From: Ampullimonas aquatilis
GTDB lineage: Bacteria; Pseudomonadota; Gammaproteobacteria; Burkholderiales; Burkholderiaceae_D
Length of the DNA: 64,000 nt
Direction: 5' to 3'
NCBI RefSeq assembly: GCF_049675895.1
Contig: NZ_CP183834.1
Span: 806,001 to 870,000, forward strand
Below the pieces are notes generated by a model, which was given only the letters and a program-made list of their open reading frames with translations, was not told the DNA's origin and did not search any database. Shown one piece after another: positions 61,835-64,000 of the stretch. Made by a program: the position numbers and the translations under genes. Position 1 is the stretch's first letter. Each line of letters starts with the position of its first letter.

Positions 61835-64000
61835 ATGACAGCTGCAATCCTATCCCCCCCGCAAGTTTCCGATACCACCGCCCACCCTGATCAAGTCAAT
61901 GGTGCGCTTGCCGCCAGTCAGCTTGCGAGTGGTTTTGTCCATCTGCGTCTGCACTCCGAATTTTCTGTGGCCGATGGCATGGTGCGGCTTGATGATGCCG
62001 TCAAGGCTGCCGCAGCAGACGGGCAGGGCGCGTTGGCGCTGACCGATTTAGCCAATCTGTTTGGTCAGATCAAGTTTTATAAAGAGGCGCGTGGCAAAGG
62101 TGTCAAACCCATCATCGGTTGCGATGCCTGGATATCGACTGGCGATGATCGTCAGCATCCGTCCTATCAGCCCGCCCGCTTATTGTTGCTGGTGAAAAAC
62201 AAGCAGGGCTATTTGAATCTGTGCGAGCTCTTGTCCAAAGCCTGGCTGGTCAATCAGCATCGTGGTCGCGCCGAGATCGATCCGACCTGGCTGGAGGGGA
62301 GTGCCAGCGAAGGTCTGATTGCCTTGTCCGGCGGACTCTTGGGGGATGTTGGTCTGGCCATCAAAAAGAGCAAACTGGATCAGGCCAAAACGCTCGCGCA
62401 ACGCTGGGCCCGGCTCTTTCCCAATGCCTTTTATATTGAACTGCAACGTGCCGGCATTGCTGGGGAAGCCAACTATATTGCCCATGCGGTCAATCTGGCC
62501 GCCGAGCTGAATTTGCCGGTGGTGGCCACGCATCCGATACAGTTCATGCAGCCCGATGACTTTACCGCGCATGAGGCCCGTGTCTGTATTTCCGAAGGCG
62601 AGATTCTGGGCAATGCCCGTCGTCCCAAAAACTTTACGACGCAGCAGCATTTCAAAACCCAGGCCGACATGGCCGAGCTGTTTGCCGACATTCCCAGTGC
62701 GATCGCCAATACCGTGGAAATCGCCAAGCGCTGCAGCCTGTCACTGGAACTGGGCAAGGCCAGGCTGCCGCTGTTTCCGACGCCTGATGGCATGTCGCTG
62801 GATGATTACCTGGTCTTGCTGGCCAAGGACGGTCTCGAAAAGCGCCTGGTTCATCTGTATTCCAATGTTGAAGAGCGTGATCGTGAACGACCGCGTTATT
62901 ACGAGCGGCTGGATTTTGAAACCGGTACCATCATCAAGATGGGCTTTCCAGGGTACTTCCTGATTGTGGCCGACTTTATCAACTGGGCCAAAAACAATGG
63001 CGTACCGGTCGGGCCAGGACGCGGCTCGGGGGCGGGTTCGCTGGTGGCCTATGTGCTCAGCATCACCGATCTTGACCCGCTGCGCTACAACCTGCTGTTT
63101 GAGCGTTTCCTGAACCCGGATCGGGTGTCCATGCCCGACTTTGATATTGACTTCTGTCAGCATGGTCGTGACCGAGTGATTCAATACGTCAAAGATAAAT
63201 ATGGCATGGATGCGGTGTCGCAGATTGCCACTTTTGGCACCATGGCTGCCAAGGCGGCGGTGCGCGATATTGGTCGGGTGCTGGATCTGGGCTATAACTT
63301 TGTGGATGGCATCGCCAAGCTGATTCCCTTCAAGCCCGGCAAGCAGGTGACGCTGGCCGATGCCAAGAAAGAAGAACCACAATTGGCCGAGCGTGAAGCC
63401 AATGAAGAAAGCGTGCGCCAACTGCTTGAGTTGGCCGAACGTGTGGAAGGCATGACCCGCAATATTGGCATGCACGCCGGTGGGGTGTTGATTGCACCTG
63501 GCAAGCTGACTGACTTTTGTCCGCTCTATACTCAGGGTGGTGATAGCGGTGTGGTCAGCCAGTACGACAAGGACGATGTGGAAGCTGTTGGCCTGGTCAA
63601 GTTTGACTTCTTGGGCCTGACCACGTTGACCATTCTGGACTGGGCGGTACGCTATATCCATCGTCTGCAATCGCGTCCGGCCGACTGGACGCTGGAGCAG
63701 ATTCCACTGGATGACCCAGCCGCTTTCAACATCCTCAAAAAAGCCAATACGGTGGCGGTGTTTCAGCTGGAAAGTCGCGGCATGCAGGGCATGTTGAAAG
63801 ACGCCTTGCCCGATCGCTTTGAAGACATCATTGCGCTGGTCGCCTTGTATCGTCCGGGTCCAATGGATCTGATTCCTGATTTTTGTGCACGTAAACATGG
63901 CCGTGAAAAAGTGATTTATCCCGATCCGCGGGTTGAGCCAGTGCTCAAGGAAACCTACGGCATCATGGTGTATCAGGAGCAGGTGATGCAGATGGCGCAG
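61835..64000 (+). CDS. dnaE: DNA polymerase III alpha subunit, N-terminal part
   Basis: The replicative polymerase, cut by the window end after 722 codons. ATG 61835 follows a long leader. The PHP domain comes first (HLRLHSEFSVADGMVRLDDAV, with a Glu and other changes from the catalytic PHP). The polymerase part has GVPVGPGRGSGAGSLVAYVL, the catalytic PDFDIDF and VSQIATFGTMAAKAAVRD, and MTRNIGMHAGGVLIAP, then FDFLGLTTLTIL, MQGMLKDALP and the IIALVALYRPGPMDLIP motif. Typical housekeeping gene with higher GC than the locus on its left. A large minus-strand open frame at 62741-63898 is a shadow. Confidence 0.97.
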   Translation, partial: MTAAILSPPQVSDTTAHPDQVNGALAASQLASGFVHLRLHSEFSVADGMVRLDDAVKAAAADGQGALALTDLANLFGQIKFYKEARGKGVKPIIGCDAWISTGDDRQHPSYQPARLLLLVKNKQGYLNLCELLSKAWLVNQHRGRAEIDPTWLEGSASEGLIALSGGLLGDVGLAIKKSKLDQAKTLAQRWARLFPNAFYIELQRAGIAGEANYIAHAVNLAAELNLPVVATHPIQFMQPDDFTAHEARVCISEGEILGNARRPKNFTTQQHFKTQADMAELFADIPSAIANTVEIAKRCSLSLELGKARLPLFPTPDGMSLDDYLVLLAKDGLEKRLVHLYSNVEERDRERPRYYERLDFETGTIIKMGFPGYFLIVADFINWAKNNGVPVGPGRGSGAGSLVAYVLSITDLDPLRYNLLFERFLNPDRVSMPDFDIDFCQHGRDRVIQYVKDKYGMDAVSQIATFGTMAAKAAVRDIGRVLDLGYNFVDGIAKLIPFKPGKQVTLADAKKEEPQLAEREANEESVRQLLELAERVEGMTRNIGMHAGGVLIAPGKLTDFCPLYTQGGDSGVVSQYDKDDVEAVGLVKFDFLGLTTLTILDWAVRYIHRLQSRPADWTLEQIPLDDPAAFNILKKANTVAVFQLESRGMQGMLKDALPDRFEDIIALVALYRPGPMDLIPDFCARKHGREKVIYPDPRVEPVLKETYGIMVYQEQVMQMAQ

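Noticed and set aside
62741..63898. 385-codon open frame on the minus strand inside dnaE
   Set aside because: It lies fully opposite a clear DnaE reading frame and has no recognisable domain; shadow of codon bias.
1..64000. CRISPR arrays, tRNA or rRNA genes, intact insertion sequences
   Set aside because: No regular direct repeats with spacers, no tRNA-like cloverleaf seen, and the only transposase sequence found is decayed.

Overview
The window looks like chromosome from a betaproteobacterium of moderate GC, judged by eye and not computed. The pointers are an EpsA-type LuxR regulator, two exosortase systems, PEP-CTERM-type surface proteins, an FhaC/FHA two-partner secretion pair and a DnaE start at the right edge. 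I cannot name the genus. I see no rRNA, tRNA, CRISPR array or intact mobile element.

Layout. (1) 1-3474: the 3' end of a LuxR/EpsA-like regulator, a short exosortase of the XrtH type, its membrane partner, and a convergent subtilisin-like protease whose C-terminus carries the matching IPTLxxWG-type sorting tail. (2) 3475-10718: a PEP-CTERM-like protein (VPVPG tail), a TPR/O-GlcNAc-transferase-like enzyme, a pseudopilin-like protein, a long regulatory region, a second VPVPG-tailed protein and a PstS-like binding protein. (3) 11045-22996: a TpsB transporter and its 3.4-kilo-residue TpsA exoprotein. (4) 23064-27874: a frameshifted copy of the PstS-like gene, a Phd/VapC toxin-antitoxin pair, a DsbC-like isomerase and two tandem FxDxF-type PEP-CTERM proteins. 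(5) 28178-60643: an exopolysaccharide locus. It holds glycosyltransferases, a TonB/ExbB/ExbD set with a porin, Wza-like, GumC-like and BY-kinase proteins, a lytic transglycosylase, an exosortase fused to an EpsI domain (XrtD type), Gmd and Fcl for GDP-fucose, a TPR lipoprotein, Wzy- and Wzx-like proteins, acetyltransferases and two glycosidase-like proteins. (6) 60797-64000: an EamA permease and the start of dnaE.

How it fits together. The locus appears to make and export a fucose-containing polysaccharide by a Wzx/Wzy/Wza route. The EpsI-fused exosortase would process the VPVPG-tailed secreted proteins, giving a matrix of polysaccharide plus anchored or released proteins. XrtH would act separately on the IPTL-tailed protease.

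The most striking non-coding signal is a shared promoter layout. A CTAG-centred box lies exactly 60 bp (first base to first base) upstream of a TATAGT-like -10 element, with a TGTCAY-like element 10 bp before the -10. It occurs at four sites, three of them assignable to PEP-CTERM genes, and partial versions lie before a glycosyltransferase gene and the xrtD-like gene. I infer a common activator, possibly the EpsA-like protein at the left edge, but the sequence does not prove this.
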